From the NCBI RefSeq assembly GCF_000801105.2, contig NC_079515.1:19801407-19865406 (forward strand): a stretch of DNA of 64,000 bases. Reading direction: 5' to 3'. The notes beneath the pieces were generated by a model. The model did no database searches. It worked only from the letters and a program-made list of their open reading frames with translations, and was not told where the DNA came from. Below are positions 11,530-21,456 of this stretch, piece by piece. This DNA comes from Raphanus sativus (lineage: Eukaryota; Streptophyta; Magnoliopsida; Brassicales; Brassicaceae). Positions within the stretch are counted from its first letter, which is position 1, and every line of letters starts with the position of its first letter. The translations under genes were made by a program, and so were the position numbers.

Positions 11530-11640
11530 AAGAAAAGTTTTCCATAGTTATATTACAAATCAGAGTTTTCCATAGTGATATTACAAATCAGAGTTTTCCA
11601 TAGTTATATTACAAATCAGAGTTTTCCATAGTTGTCCCAA
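11530..11640. repeat. tandem repeat downstream of the transposase gene
   Basis: Three to four units of about 32 bp built from GAGTTTTCCATAG, then TTATATTACAAATCA. It contains AGTTTTCC four times and AGTTGTCC once. It lies just beyond the transposase stop codon at 11657. Confidence 0.85.
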
Positions 11641-11656
11641 TAATACAGAGTGAAAC

Positions 11657-14121
11657 TCATACATTTCGATTTCCAAACAGCAACCACTGCAGGCTTTGTC
11701 TTGGACGCCTTTTATTTTGCGTCCTTGGCCGCCGTTCACCAGCAGATGGAAACCTTTTCACTCTCTTTCTACCCCTCTTCTCAACGCGCTTTGGAGCTAT
11801 GATCTTCATTTCTTTGATGTAATCTGGGACATCCCATTGACTCCTATCAGGAACCACATAAATAGACCTGTAATATGCCAATGCCCACAGCTCTGTCCAA
11901 TAGTATTTAGAGATCAAATCTTCTAACTGGAAAACAGAGCCACTACCATGACTGCTAGAGTAGAAAATGTAAGCCGCTAGTCCGTGGACACAAGGATACT
12001 TTTCAATATCAAAGAACCGGCAACTGCAACTTTTTCCACGTAAATTCACCGAATATGGCTTCCCATCTGATGCGACGACACTGTATTCCAGGTCGAAAGA
12101 GTTTATCTCCGAAACAATTAATTTCCTCGCCTCTGACCATGCGTCATGCACATAGTTTTCCACAAGAGGCACTAGTTTCCGCTCAGTGGATCCTCTAACG
12201 GTTTCTTTCCTATGGTCATTAAACCAATCAGCTGTTTTTTTAACGATCGTATCTAGCAAGGGTATTAAAGAGTACTTCCTCGCATCCCTGAAAACGCTGT
12301 TCATCGACTCGACAACGTTGCTTGTGTCGATGTTGTATCTTTCTCCCGGAAACCAACACCTCGCCCACTTTTCTTTCTCACTGCTCTCCTCCAAATACTT
12401 GGCAGCTGATGGATATCGAATCTTGAAAGCATCATATTCAGTCTCGAATTCAGGAACTGTGTAAATCCGAGCAATCTCCATAAATTTCCATTGCACAACT
12501 TCTTTGTTGACGTTACTTACATGACCTTTCACATTTTGAGCCAAATGCCATATACAATGCGCATGATGAGCCTTCGGAAATACATTAGCTATCGCATTGA
12601 TGAGGCTTCCATTTCTGTCACTCATAAACACTAACTCCGATGAATCTGGCACAACAGTCTTGAACATCTCGAAAAACCAACTCCAACTGTCCTTATTCTC
12701 ACCATCTAGCACACCAAAAGCTAAAGGATAGTGGTGCCGATTAGGATCTTGGGCCGTTGCAAAAACAAGTACACCACCATATCCATTTTTCAGAAAAGTA
12801 GCATCCACGGTTACAACTTTCCTCATCACTTTAAAACCTTCGATGCTAGCTCCCAGTGCTATGAACAAGTACTTGAATCTGTCAGAATCATCCAATTTCA
12901 CACTCGTGATTGTCTGATGATTGATCTTCTCTAACATGTACAAATAACAATACAACATCTGATAGCTTTCTTCGGGAGTCCCACGCAAAACGTTTACAGC
13001 TTCGTTTCTACCTCGCAAAGCAGTGGAGTATGATATTTTGACACCCAGTTTTGTCCACACAAGAGCCTGGATACTGCTAGGCCGAGGAGTTTCCATTTGC
13101 CCTGGATAATCATCACGCAATAGAGATGCAACCAGCTGTGGCGAGCCTCTCCTCTTTGAGTTGCAATTACTCTGACTCCCATGCGAGCATGTATGCATCT
13201 TGTTGTACGTTCTAATAGAGAACATTTGAGATTTTTTAATCTTCGCAGCACGTAGTCCCCATTTACATCCTTCCTTAATGCATTTTAGCACTAACCGCTC
13301 CTTATCTGATTTCACCACATTAAACCCAAATGTTTTCGTGCATGCGCCTCTATCCACCACTTCTTGCACTGCCTTTTTACTAGCAAACTCTTGTTGTATT
13401 TTCAAACCAAGACCGTCTTCCCATTCCTCCATAAACGGGATCTCTTTGCCAACATGTGGAACATCGCCATTTTCATCCCTCCTTTCTGTGTCTTCGCGAC
13501 CATTATCCACATTACCATCAACATTTTCATCCACATTGCCATCCACATTTTCATCCACATTGCATCACCATCATCAATTGCATAGACATTTGCCTCCACA
13601 TTGCCATCAACATTTACGTCTTCATCACCTTTTTCCAACATCTCCTCAATCGCCACAATCCCCCCCTCGGGTTGTTTATCCACTTGATTATTGCCACCAT
13701 ATAAAGTTATGGCTTTATCTCCGATTTCATCTTCATGCCACACCTCATAATTCATACCTAGAGAACTTCGTTTCCCCACTCTTGAAAGCTGCTCTGCTAG
13801 TACTGCCATTTTGATCACCTCCACAAACAAAATGCACCTCCGGTTATCTTTATCAAGGGACAAAAGATAACTCAGCAGATCCTCATCATCACAAATGGCG
13901 AATTTCTCGTCACTCCCAATCAGCAGTGGAATGTAGCTCAAATTCAACTTCACATTACATTCATTAACCCCGACCTTTTTGCATATGCGTGCTTCTAGCA
14001 TTGAAAGAGTTATCTCCTCAGCAGCATGCTTGAACACTAAACAATACATCTGACCTTCGCATCTGAAGTGTATGACGACGTTGCTCATTCTAACCTGCCA
14101 AAACCATTCAATACAATCCAT
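11657..14121 (-). pseudogene. MURA/MuDR-type transposase, one-base frameshift
   Basis: The main frame (13558 down to 11657, 633 residues) has a MuDR DNA-binding region at about residues 52-125 with C93, C98, H122 and C124, a MULE transposase domain with candidate catalytic acids D252 (VTVDATF), D314 (FMSDRNG) and E417 (NVVESMN), and a SWIM zinc finger with C511, C513, C523 and H525 (CSCRFFDIEKYPCVHG). The N-terminal part (14121 or, more likely, MSNVVIHF at 14088, down to about 13562) is in another frame. The switch falls in a repeated GATGGCAATGTGGATGAAAA tract near 13560, where one unit has lost a base. Everything else looks intact, so the damage is recent. This is the VANA-like transposase that would cut and integrate the element. 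Its stop lies next to a repeat array and about 200 bp from the hairpin. Confidence 0.85.
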
Positions 14122-14159
14122 TATTCATAGAAAAATCACCCCTGCGAATACCAGTTTTA

Positions 14160-14250
14160 TAACAGTTTTACTATGCAACAATTTCGGTTATACTAGTTTT
14201 CCTAGTTTTACAGTTATACTAGTTTTCCTAGTTTTACAGTCGTACAGATT
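14160..14250. repeat. octamer-rich repeat upstream of the transposase
   Basis: The 27-bp unit ACTAGTTTTCCTAGTTTTAC plus AGTTAT occurs twice with flanking part-copies. AGTTNTMC occurs six times in about 75 bases (AGTTTTAC, AGTTTTCC, AGTTATAC). It lies just upstream of the transposase start and is probably in its promoter or leader. Confidence 0.8.
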
Positions 14251-14254
14251 TTGA

Positions 14255-15000
14255 ATTTGAAATCTACATTCACTGGCCTACGAATCGAGAGAATCGAACA
14301 ATGCAACCATTCTCCTACTCAATTCAACTCATTTCCATTCCAATACCAACCTCCAACATCTACATCCATTCAAATCAGCTTTCTCAGCTCATTCAAGAGC
14401 TTTGGAACCAAAACCATACCTCTTCTGCGGAAGAATACACCGGCGATGGACAGAGATAAGATTGCCTCTTGCACAGCGTCGAAAGACGACGGAATAACAA
14501 GCCTGACTCGCAGCTTTCGAATGGGTGAGCTCTGGAGGAGAGAAGAAGCTCCGACGAGATCTCAGCTCCGACGTCGGGTCTCTCTCGTTTTTCACAAACG
14601 CAACGCAAAAGAGTGAGTTGCGTTTTGAGACGTTTTTCTCGTTTTCAATTTCTTTTTTTTTTTTTTTATCTGAGGCTAAATTGGTAATTGTCATTCTTTT
14701 AATGAATCAGAGGGATATGAAGATTTAAGGGGGATATAAGTGATTTAAAATGTTCATATGAGGGGGATAGAGATGATGTCTCGGAAGAGAAACCCTATAG
14801 AGAAGAGGGAGTGTTTCGGGAGGAGAGAGGAGAGGGAGTTGAATATTTGAGGAGAAAATTCAAAAAAAACGTCTGAACAAATAGACAGTAATCAGAATAG
14901 ACAATAATCAGAATAGACACATGATTAGACAGTAATCAGAAAAAAAAAACTATATTTTTCATGATGTTTTAACTGATGAAAAATACAGTAATCAGAATAG
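14255..15000. other. outer flank of the MULE, no gene supported
   Basis: A leader-like stretch with short ORFs on both strands, then the AG-rich and T-rich border at about 14640-14850 (GGGGGATATAAGTG). This may be the right end of the VANDAL-like element. A short repeat ACAGTAATCAGAATAGACA recurs at 14884-15005. Confidence 0.4.
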
Positions 15001-15009
15001 ACACATGAT

Positions 15010-15494
15010 TCTACCGAGGAAGGTGATCGAATGACTTACAGTATTGAAGATGAAAGTGGAGAGTCTCCCTTCGCTCTCCGTCTCCGAAGTTTTCATCCAT
15101 ACCAGCTTCATCAAAGGGATCGCCAGAGGCTGCAGCATATTTATACAAATATAGCAGACGGACAGTGCAAGAGGTAGACTCGTAGTGAGATGGGGAATAA
15201 AGACGATTAAACCACAATCACCGTTACAGAAGCTAGATAGTCTCTGCACCGATTCAAGACGAACGAAGAACACGAAAGAGAGCATCTGATTAGAGTTCCC
15301 GTAGAAGACTGTGGCGATGGGCCGCAAAAGAAACGCACCGTGAAGCCCACCGCGAAGAAGCCCGTAACAATAAAATCACTCTTTAGTGAAACGGTGAGTT
15401 TCTGACGTGTCACGCTCTGGGTTCGCCTATTTCTTAGGTGGATGCTGATGTGGACATCACGGGAGAGATGAAAAGGTTCTTTTATATATATAGA
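15010..15494 (-). mobile_element. Helitron 5' terminus with a possible captured gene fragment
   Basis: On the minus strand the sequence begins at 15494 with A then TCTATATATATAAAAG, a Brassicaceae Helitron 5' start (TC, preceded by A). Inside, the minus strand at about 15040-15170 reads YKYAAASGDPFDEAG then MDENFGDGERRETL, with codon use like a real protein, followed by a possible GTAAGT donor near 15040. I do not recognise the protein. The 3' partner end is not proven. Confidence 0.4.
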
Positions 15495-15535
15495 TTTAAT
15501 GTTTCCTTTCAAGTATGTAGTAATTTCAAGAACTT

Positions 15536-15555
15536 TTTTTCTTTGACAAAAAGGC
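15536..15555 (-). mobile_element. poly(T) micro-insertion with target duplication
   Basis: A TTTTTCTTTGACAAAAAGGC insert lies between AGTAATTTCAAGAACTT (15519-15535) and AGTAATTTCTATAACTT (15556-15572), a 17-bp repeat with two differences. Confidence 0.45.
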
Positions 15556-15599
15556 AGTAATTTCTATAACTTTGCAAATGAAAGACAATCTTTGACTTT

Positions 15600-16328
15600 A
15601 ACTATCCTTGTTTCAAGTCCTTGCATCGGTGACCTGATTTCGAAGCAGCACAATTTGCATTTTCTATGCAGCAGGCCCGGCCCTGAAACTTGTAAAAAAA
15701 TATTTGGGCCGGGATAATGTTGCTGAAAAGTAAGAAAAAAATGAACATACATGCATAGATATGAATCCATACCGAGACTAACATTTAAAAGTTTGTTTTG
15801 CCGGACTGAACTATAAAAAATTTAGCTAAATGACGGCTAAAATTTGGTTTATATTTTAGAAGGCCGAAAGTCAGTGCTTCCTTTGCTTCCTCCAAGGGCC
15901 GATACTGCACTGCAGAATCCAATCTCACAATCTGCTTGGTTTGTCATCACCATTCTTTGCTTGTGTGGATGAAGAGAGTTGTAGCATGATATTGTTATTG
16001 TAGACTTTATAATGACCTCTGTCGTAGATTTGATGATCTTGGGTGAGGCATGAGCTATTTTATTGCCTTATCTTGCAACATGACGCAAGCTGTTTTGCCT
16101 GTAAACAACTCGTGAAAGGGATAAGCCATGTAATCCATTGTCTAACATTTTTTCTTGAGGTTCTTTAACTTTTACATGTTGTCGTGATGATAATGTGTGA
16201 GGAATGCTTCATCAAGAGCCTCAATTTTATGATCATGAATACAAACTTTGGTACTTGAAACAATCTTGATTCTTTCTAAATGTAGTTTTGGTGATGATGA
16301 ATCTTACGCTTCTTCTTCTTTATAGTTA
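15600..16328. other. intergenic DNA, no gene supported
   Basis: Mixed composition with short ORFs only. A small protein-like fragment cannot be excluded near 15870-16260, but I see no domain or splice-consistent frame. Confidence 0.4.
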
Positions 16329-16375
16329 CTAGTGGTTGGCCCGCCCTACGGGCGGGGTGTATTATTTTATGAAAA
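16329..16375 (-). mobile_element. Helitron 3' terminus (minus orientation)
   Basis: CTAG at 16329-16332 is preceded by A, then TGGTTGG and the strong palindrome CCCGCCCTACGGGCGGG. On the minus strand this is a hairpin followed by CTAG and T. The hairpin is nearly the same as at 1970, so both belong to one family. A candidate 5' end lies near 20362, where the minus strand reads CTATACTAAAAGGAG. Confidence 0.65.
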
Positions 16376-16828
16376 TATTATATGAAGCATTTTTAAGAAA
16401 ATATTCAAAACTGAAATATATTTTAAAATTTTATGAAGCATTTAAATATATATATACATTCTAGACTGAAAACAATATTATAAACTAACAAACAAAACAC
16501 ATAATAGAATATGTATATATATATATATATGTTTGTTTCAGTTTATAGTTATCTTTTATATGATGTTATCAGGTGTAGCATTTTGATCTCTTTTTTATTG
16601 TGAGGAAGACTTTTAATTTATATCATTGTGTTATGTAGTAGAAGATTTTTTTAATTTATATCTGGTTTTATGTGTAAAGTAGGAAAATTCAAGGTGCAGC
16701 GCGCGTCTATTCGTCGAAGTAAATTAGTATTTTGTTTTATGAAAGCTTGTATTTATGCTAGTGTCCTATAACTATTACATTATTTCTTTTATTTATTTAT
16801 TAAGTTATTTTTAATGTATTCAGTTAAG

Positions 16829-16844
16829 TTTTTTTTTTTGACAA
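16829..16844 (-). mobile_element. 16-bp poly(T) micro-insertion with target duplication
   Basis: TTTTTTTTTTTGACAA lies between AATGTATTCAGTTAAG (16813-16828) and AATGTATCCAGTTAAG (16845-16860), a 16-bp duplication with one difference. Confidence 0.6.
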
Positions 16845-17016
16845 AATGTATCCAGTTAAGTTCTTTTCAATAATATTTGTAATGCTGATTGTCTGATATC
16901 ACATTTATATGTTCGTTAGTAGGTGTGGTCCGAACGTAGTTTTACATTTGTAGGGTTCTGAGAGTTTGAACAGAGGGATCCTTTTTGAACTGTGTAGTTG
17001 TAAATGCATTGCAGAA

Positions 17017-17318
17017 TCCATCGAGAAACCACGTGTCAGTGGTCAAGTGATATGTGATCCCTTCTATTGTCCGCAAGGTCGAGGGTTCGAGCCTACCTCT
17101 TGCAGATTTGTGGTGATTATCTTGAAGGATATTTGGGCCCAATACGGAGAAGCCCAGATCTGCTGCGCGTGGCCACTGGTGGCTTAACATGGAGTGATCA
17201 CCAGCCTTCTTGGATACCTTCGGCGGGCTCTATGGCGAGTAATGCCCAGATTTCTGAGATGGTCATTAGGTGTTAGTTGAATTCCTCTCGAGGCATTCGG
17301 ATACCAGGGTCATAAAAA
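17017..17318 (+). mobile_element. tRNA-derived SINE, full length
   Basis: The element is flanked by a perfect 15-bp target duplication, AAATGCATTGCAGAA, at 17002-17016 and 17319-17333. It has an A box-like GTGGTCAAGTGA at about 17039-17050 and a B box GGGTTCGAGCC at 17083-17093, the internal RNA polymerase III promoter expected of tRNA-derived SINEs. A body follows and then a short A-run (CATAAAAAAA). It is about 300 bp, normal for Brassicaceae SINEs. It encodes no protein; mobilisation would depend on a LINE. Confidence 0.85.
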
Positions 17319-17333
17319 AAATGCATTGCAGAA

Positions 17334-19280
17334 ATTATATTGTTTTCGGGCTAAATGTTGTGGTATTACAAAATTTACCCTATTTTTGAACTTTTTTGTT
17401 ATTTACTATCATTGATATTCTTCTACATTATTTGTGAGGGTTGTTGTGTACGGGGGCAAATATCTAGCTTTTGTAACTATTTACTTTATTTTCAAAATCC
17501 AAAAGAAGACGTTGTGGTGTTTTTTTACTTTGTTTGTTTAGGAGTGTATAGATGCTTGGTAGTGTGTATGGTATTTTAGATTGTTTTATTTATTAGATCT
17601 TGTTATCTTTAAAAATATAATATTTTGAATATGTATAAGTTTTTATTGTGTTTTTTCATGATTTAAATCTCAACTTCTCTAAGGCCAATGTGATAATCAT
17701 TAAAAATGTATCTGCAAGATTTTCTCTTTTATTTGTTAGTTTGTCGGGGTTGGATGAAACATGAAAATGTAATATCATTAATGCAATTCTTTTTCTTCCT
17801 AATGATTTTTATATTTATTTTTAATATTATTTCTTTGGATTAAATTATGTATTTTTCACAAAATTATAACTTGTTAACCAAACTTTCGGTGATGATTTTC
17901 TTCGAGTATATAAGAGGTATTTTAAGCAAAAAGAAAGTATATGAGAGGTATTAGTGTATAGTCATAGTGTTTTTTTTTTTTGCCAGAACAAAAAGGAAGA
18001 AGGTTGGTGTTATTAGTGAAAACTGAAAAGAGAATTGTAAAAGAACTTTGGAGAAAATGAAGTAATACAATAGTTTGAGAGCTCAGACCTTTCTTTGCAA
18101 AATAATTATTTTCATGTTACTTTAAGAGTTTGGCCTTTCCAGTTCTCACAATACAATATTGGGGACCTCAAATTCCTCATTTCTCTCCGGAACTACATGT
18201 GCAGGTGGCTTAAGGCGATGGTGACTGTCAGTTAGAAATTATGAAACTATGTTTTAGAAAACGCAGCCAATTGGTGTGAGATGAACTGGTTGCAGAAGAT
18301 GACCATTTACCCGATCTAGGAAGTGAGATCCTTTCTTTTTTTGCTAAATTGTAAATATCATTCATGGAAGATTTTATTTATATTGAAACAACTTTTGAGG
18401 TTATGACGCTCTGCTTCTTAATGGGAAGAGTTAAGTGACACTTATTTAAAGTTCATCTTAAGTCATGAGTACTGCAACGTTTGAGATCTGTAGTGGATGG
18501 GTTAAGAGGCTCAATAAGTCCATGGTAGTTGTTTTTCATACAAATACGAATTTTAGCACCTTATTATAATGTATAGCAAGTGTTGTTTACAATCAAGCAA
18601 TTACATTTTGGTATCCAAAGACAGATGTATTAATCATTGGGCCTAAATATTATGAAATCAACATGCTAAATATTAAGGACCCTAAATATTATGAAAGCAA
18701 CAATATTAGGATCACCTTCCTCGTTAAAGAAGATTCTGTGTGCATTCAGGTCACAAGACACTTTCGGTTTTCGTTATAAAAGTGATCAAGTGCTTGTGCA
18801 ATTTAAGTCTGTGATTCGAACACGCATTAGTGGCTGCTTTTCCCCTGCATCCAAAGACATAAAGAGACAAAAAATAATATAAAGAAGATCAAAATAGGGA
18901 TCTCATGACATAAGAAAAAAAGGCTTCTACAGACTACAGTAAATAAGATACTTGAAGAGAGTATCATTAAGCTCATACTCTTACCAACTATCTCTCGTCT
19001 CCTTCTACGCAACAACCAATAAATCTAACTAATCTCTTGTTTCTAAACTTCCCAACACCAGTAGCTTCTAACCCCTGATTCCACAAGTCAACCAAGGTCA
19101 AGACAAAAACAATATTCCCAGATTTACTCAAGTTAGTAACCTGCAATATTTATGCTAAATCAACTAAGAAACAGAGAAGTATAGTCGGATCCTATCATTT
19201 AAACGTAGCTTTACACCAAAAGTTCCCAGCTTTTCACAGATTTCAACAGCAAACGGATACATAATTTCATATTATCAAAA
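17334..19280. other. AT-rich DNA, no supported gene
   Basis: Short ORFs only. It may be the inner part of a minus-oriented Helitron whose 3' end is at 16329. No domain is recognisable. Confidence 0.4.
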
Positions 19281-19750
19281 TAATTAAGGCCTTTAAGCGA
19301 CTTTCGAGATTGCGTTTGGGGTGATCTTCCGACCAACGGCGCCCTTTCCTTAGGCGTCAGAGCTTAATGTCGGAATAGATGGCGTCCGGTTTACTTCTGG
19401 TGGTGCTCTTCCTCTTCCGTTTCGGAGTTTCTGGTGGCTCTGCTTGAGGACGGTGGAGCAGCAGCCGATACCGAATATGTAAATCATGATGGGTTTGTCT
19501 CGATTGTTGAGAGTGCTCGTTAGTAGGAGATGGTGGTTCTCCCGGTGACGATTCCTTTCCGGCGTGATTGCTTCTTGACCCGTGCGTAGGAGGAGGAGCA
19601 TGTGATTGCTCCGGCTTGTGAGACGGTGGAGACCCTTGGCAGTCAACAGTGGAAGAGTACGGGAGTCGTGTGTTCTTTATGGCTCCGGCGTTATGTGGCC
19701 GCGGGACCCCTCCGATGCGGCTATGCTTTGACTGTACACTGAGCAGCCTG

Positions 19751-19921
19751 TCAAACCACTGGTAATAATCCAGACGGCGGTCTTGCCTTTAGATTCAGTT
19801 GATCACAATCGCGGAGGAAAGCGTTTTTCATGATCGGTTTCCTCGTAGCCGCGGAAGAAGCAGGGGTCTTGCCGGTTGCCTTGTGATCGCTGGGAACTTG
19901 AGATTTAACAGTGGATTTCAT
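19751..19921 (-). CDS. short hypothetical ORF, probably a gene fragment
   Basis: An ATG at 19921 opens 56 codons (MKSTVKSQVPSDHKATGK...) ending at a TGA at 19751. The upstream sequence looks like a leader (CT-rich, no ATG except one in frame at 20032). The GC content of 19300-20000 is clearly above the surroundings, as expected for captured exon sequence. The first half is basic and Ser/Thr-rich, the second contains NAFLRDCDQLNLKARPP. I do not recognise it. It lies between a Helitron 3' end (16329) and a possible 5' end (about 20362), so transduction by the Helitron is the simplest reading. Confidence 0.3.
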   Translation of the reverse strand: MKSTVKSQVPSDHKATGKTPASSAATRKPIMKNAFLRDCDQLNLKARPPSGLLPVV

Positions 19922-20505
19922 CGTGATGGATTGTCGAGAGAGTTTTATGAAGTTCGATGGAGACAAAAGAAAAAATAAGAGTTGTATAAATAGATAGATA
20001 GATAGATAGAGAGGAAGGTGAAAAGAATCCATTGATGAAATTAAACAGAGCTTTTATTACAGCAAATAATGGAGGAGAAGATCGATTGATTGAAGAACCG
20101 AAATGGAGAGGGGGAGACGAAGAGAACGAAGTTGAATCAGAGACAGAACCGTGACTTAGTTAGGATAGGTATAAGGTGGGCTCTGTTGGGCCAACAAAAA
20201 AAAACACTAAGAATCTGCCTTGCACATCCGCAGACCCAAACGGTTAGCTCTTAAAATTCATGTCGATGTGGCATGACGTGTCAAAAATCTCAAATATTAG
20301 TGGTTGAATTTTTGTGTCGACGTGGACAGTCTCATGATGCTTGTTATTCTCCTTTTAGTATAGTTTTGATATTTAGTAAATTGTTAATTGGCCTTAGTAA
20401 ATTAAAAGTGACAATCATATTATAACTTAAACTTCATAACTGTTAAATTACTTTTAAAACTGAAATCATTTAATTGTGAATACACGTATGAATTGTACTA
20501 AATAA

Positions 20506-21152
20506 CTAGATTTTGACCCGCGCTTTTGAAGCGCAGAATATTTTACGATGAAAAATTTCACTAATAATTTAATAAATATTTTGGTTATTTTTAAAGAGTG
20601 TGTATTTAAAATATTTTTGCATTTAAATCAGTATTTTTAAATTCAACCCGATTGTGATTATACCGGTTAATCCGGAGATCTGACAATTCAATTTATGTTT
20701 TTAAAATATTCATATTAAAAATCACTAAAACCCGAGACTAACCGATTGAATTGATGGATGACCGATATGTAATCTAATTGGATTTAAATTATAATAGTTT
20801 CAAAATTTGTAATCTTATAATCGAAATTTTAAAGTTCACTATTTTGCAATTTATGAAATTATGACGTTTCTATAAAATTTTAAAGAAAAAATGATAGATA
20901 TAAAATAACTAAGATTAATTATTGTATTATTTGGAAACATTGATAGTAGTATAAAAAATATATTGTTTGGAAATATTGATAGTAGTATAAAGAAATAAGT
21001 ATATTGTTTGGAAACATGGATAGTAGTATAAAGAAAGGAACATTAGTGACTTAATGTATGTTTAACTATAAATTATAAAGGTGTATTTAATTAAAAACTT
21101 ACAAAATAAATGTTATAGGTCGAACAGAATGTTTCTGTTTTAATAAGATAGA
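20506..21152 (-). mobile_element. short non-autonomous Helitron, both ends seen
   Basis: On the minus strand it starts TCTATCTTATTAAAACAG (from 21152) and ends with a hairpin of CTGCGCTTC and GAAGCGCGGG-type halves followed by CAAAATCTAG (20506-20509). The flanks are A on the 5' side and T on the 3' side, as required. The interior is AT-rich with no ORF. A near-repeat of about 60 bp (TATTGTTTGGAAA ... TAGTAGTATAAAG) occurs three times at 20930-21040. Confidence 0.75.
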
Positions 21153-21317
21153 TATGCATGCTCTAGTAGAAATTTATTATGAAGATTTATCTGAAAATAT
21201 GTGTCGTCCAGTTTAGTGCAAGATCTTTGTTTTCCATACAACATTTAATAGTAAGATTTTTCAACTTTTATTACTATAATAACTCATTAGGCTTTAATTT
21301 TATTCGTTAACAAAAAG

Positions 21318-21343
21318 TTGACCACTCATTTCTTGTATAAATA
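21318..21343 (+). promoter_or_regulatory. W-box-like motif and TATA box of the thioesterase-like gene
   Basis: TTGACC at 21318-21323 matches the core of a WRKY site, and TATAAATA at 21336-21343 lies about 115 bp upstream of the ATG. The leader between them and the ATG is A-rich, as usual for plant leaders. Confidence 0.5.
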
Positions 21344-21456
21344 CACAATCTCTTCCCCTGCCTTCGCTTACCATTTTTTCTTAAAGCAAGTTAGAAACTT
21401 ACGAAATAATTCAAGAAAAAAAATTCATCAAAAGCAAGAGTACTTCTCAGCATAGC

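Larger units (their letters stand above)
6300..14800. mobile_element. VANDAL-like Mutator-type transposon (approximate extent)
   Basis: The block holds a MURA transposase (minus), a DUF1985 gene (plus), and two GRF zinc-finger genes (one on each strand). From family knowledge, VANDAL elements of Arabidopsis are MULEs, often without clear terminal repeats, that encode a transposase (VANA) and accessory proteins; VANC, an anti-silencing factor, carries DUF1985. Noncoding parts here carry arrays of AGTTNTMC. I did not find clear terminal repeats or a target duplication, so the limits are set only by the outer genes and the change in base composition. Confidence 0.6.

Noticed and set aside
13278..13814. 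Long plus-strand ORF of 178 codons
   Set aside because: It is the reverse shadow of the repeated Asp/Asn-coding tract of the transposase gene; its His/Pro-rich composition comes from the antisense of GAT/AAT repeats.
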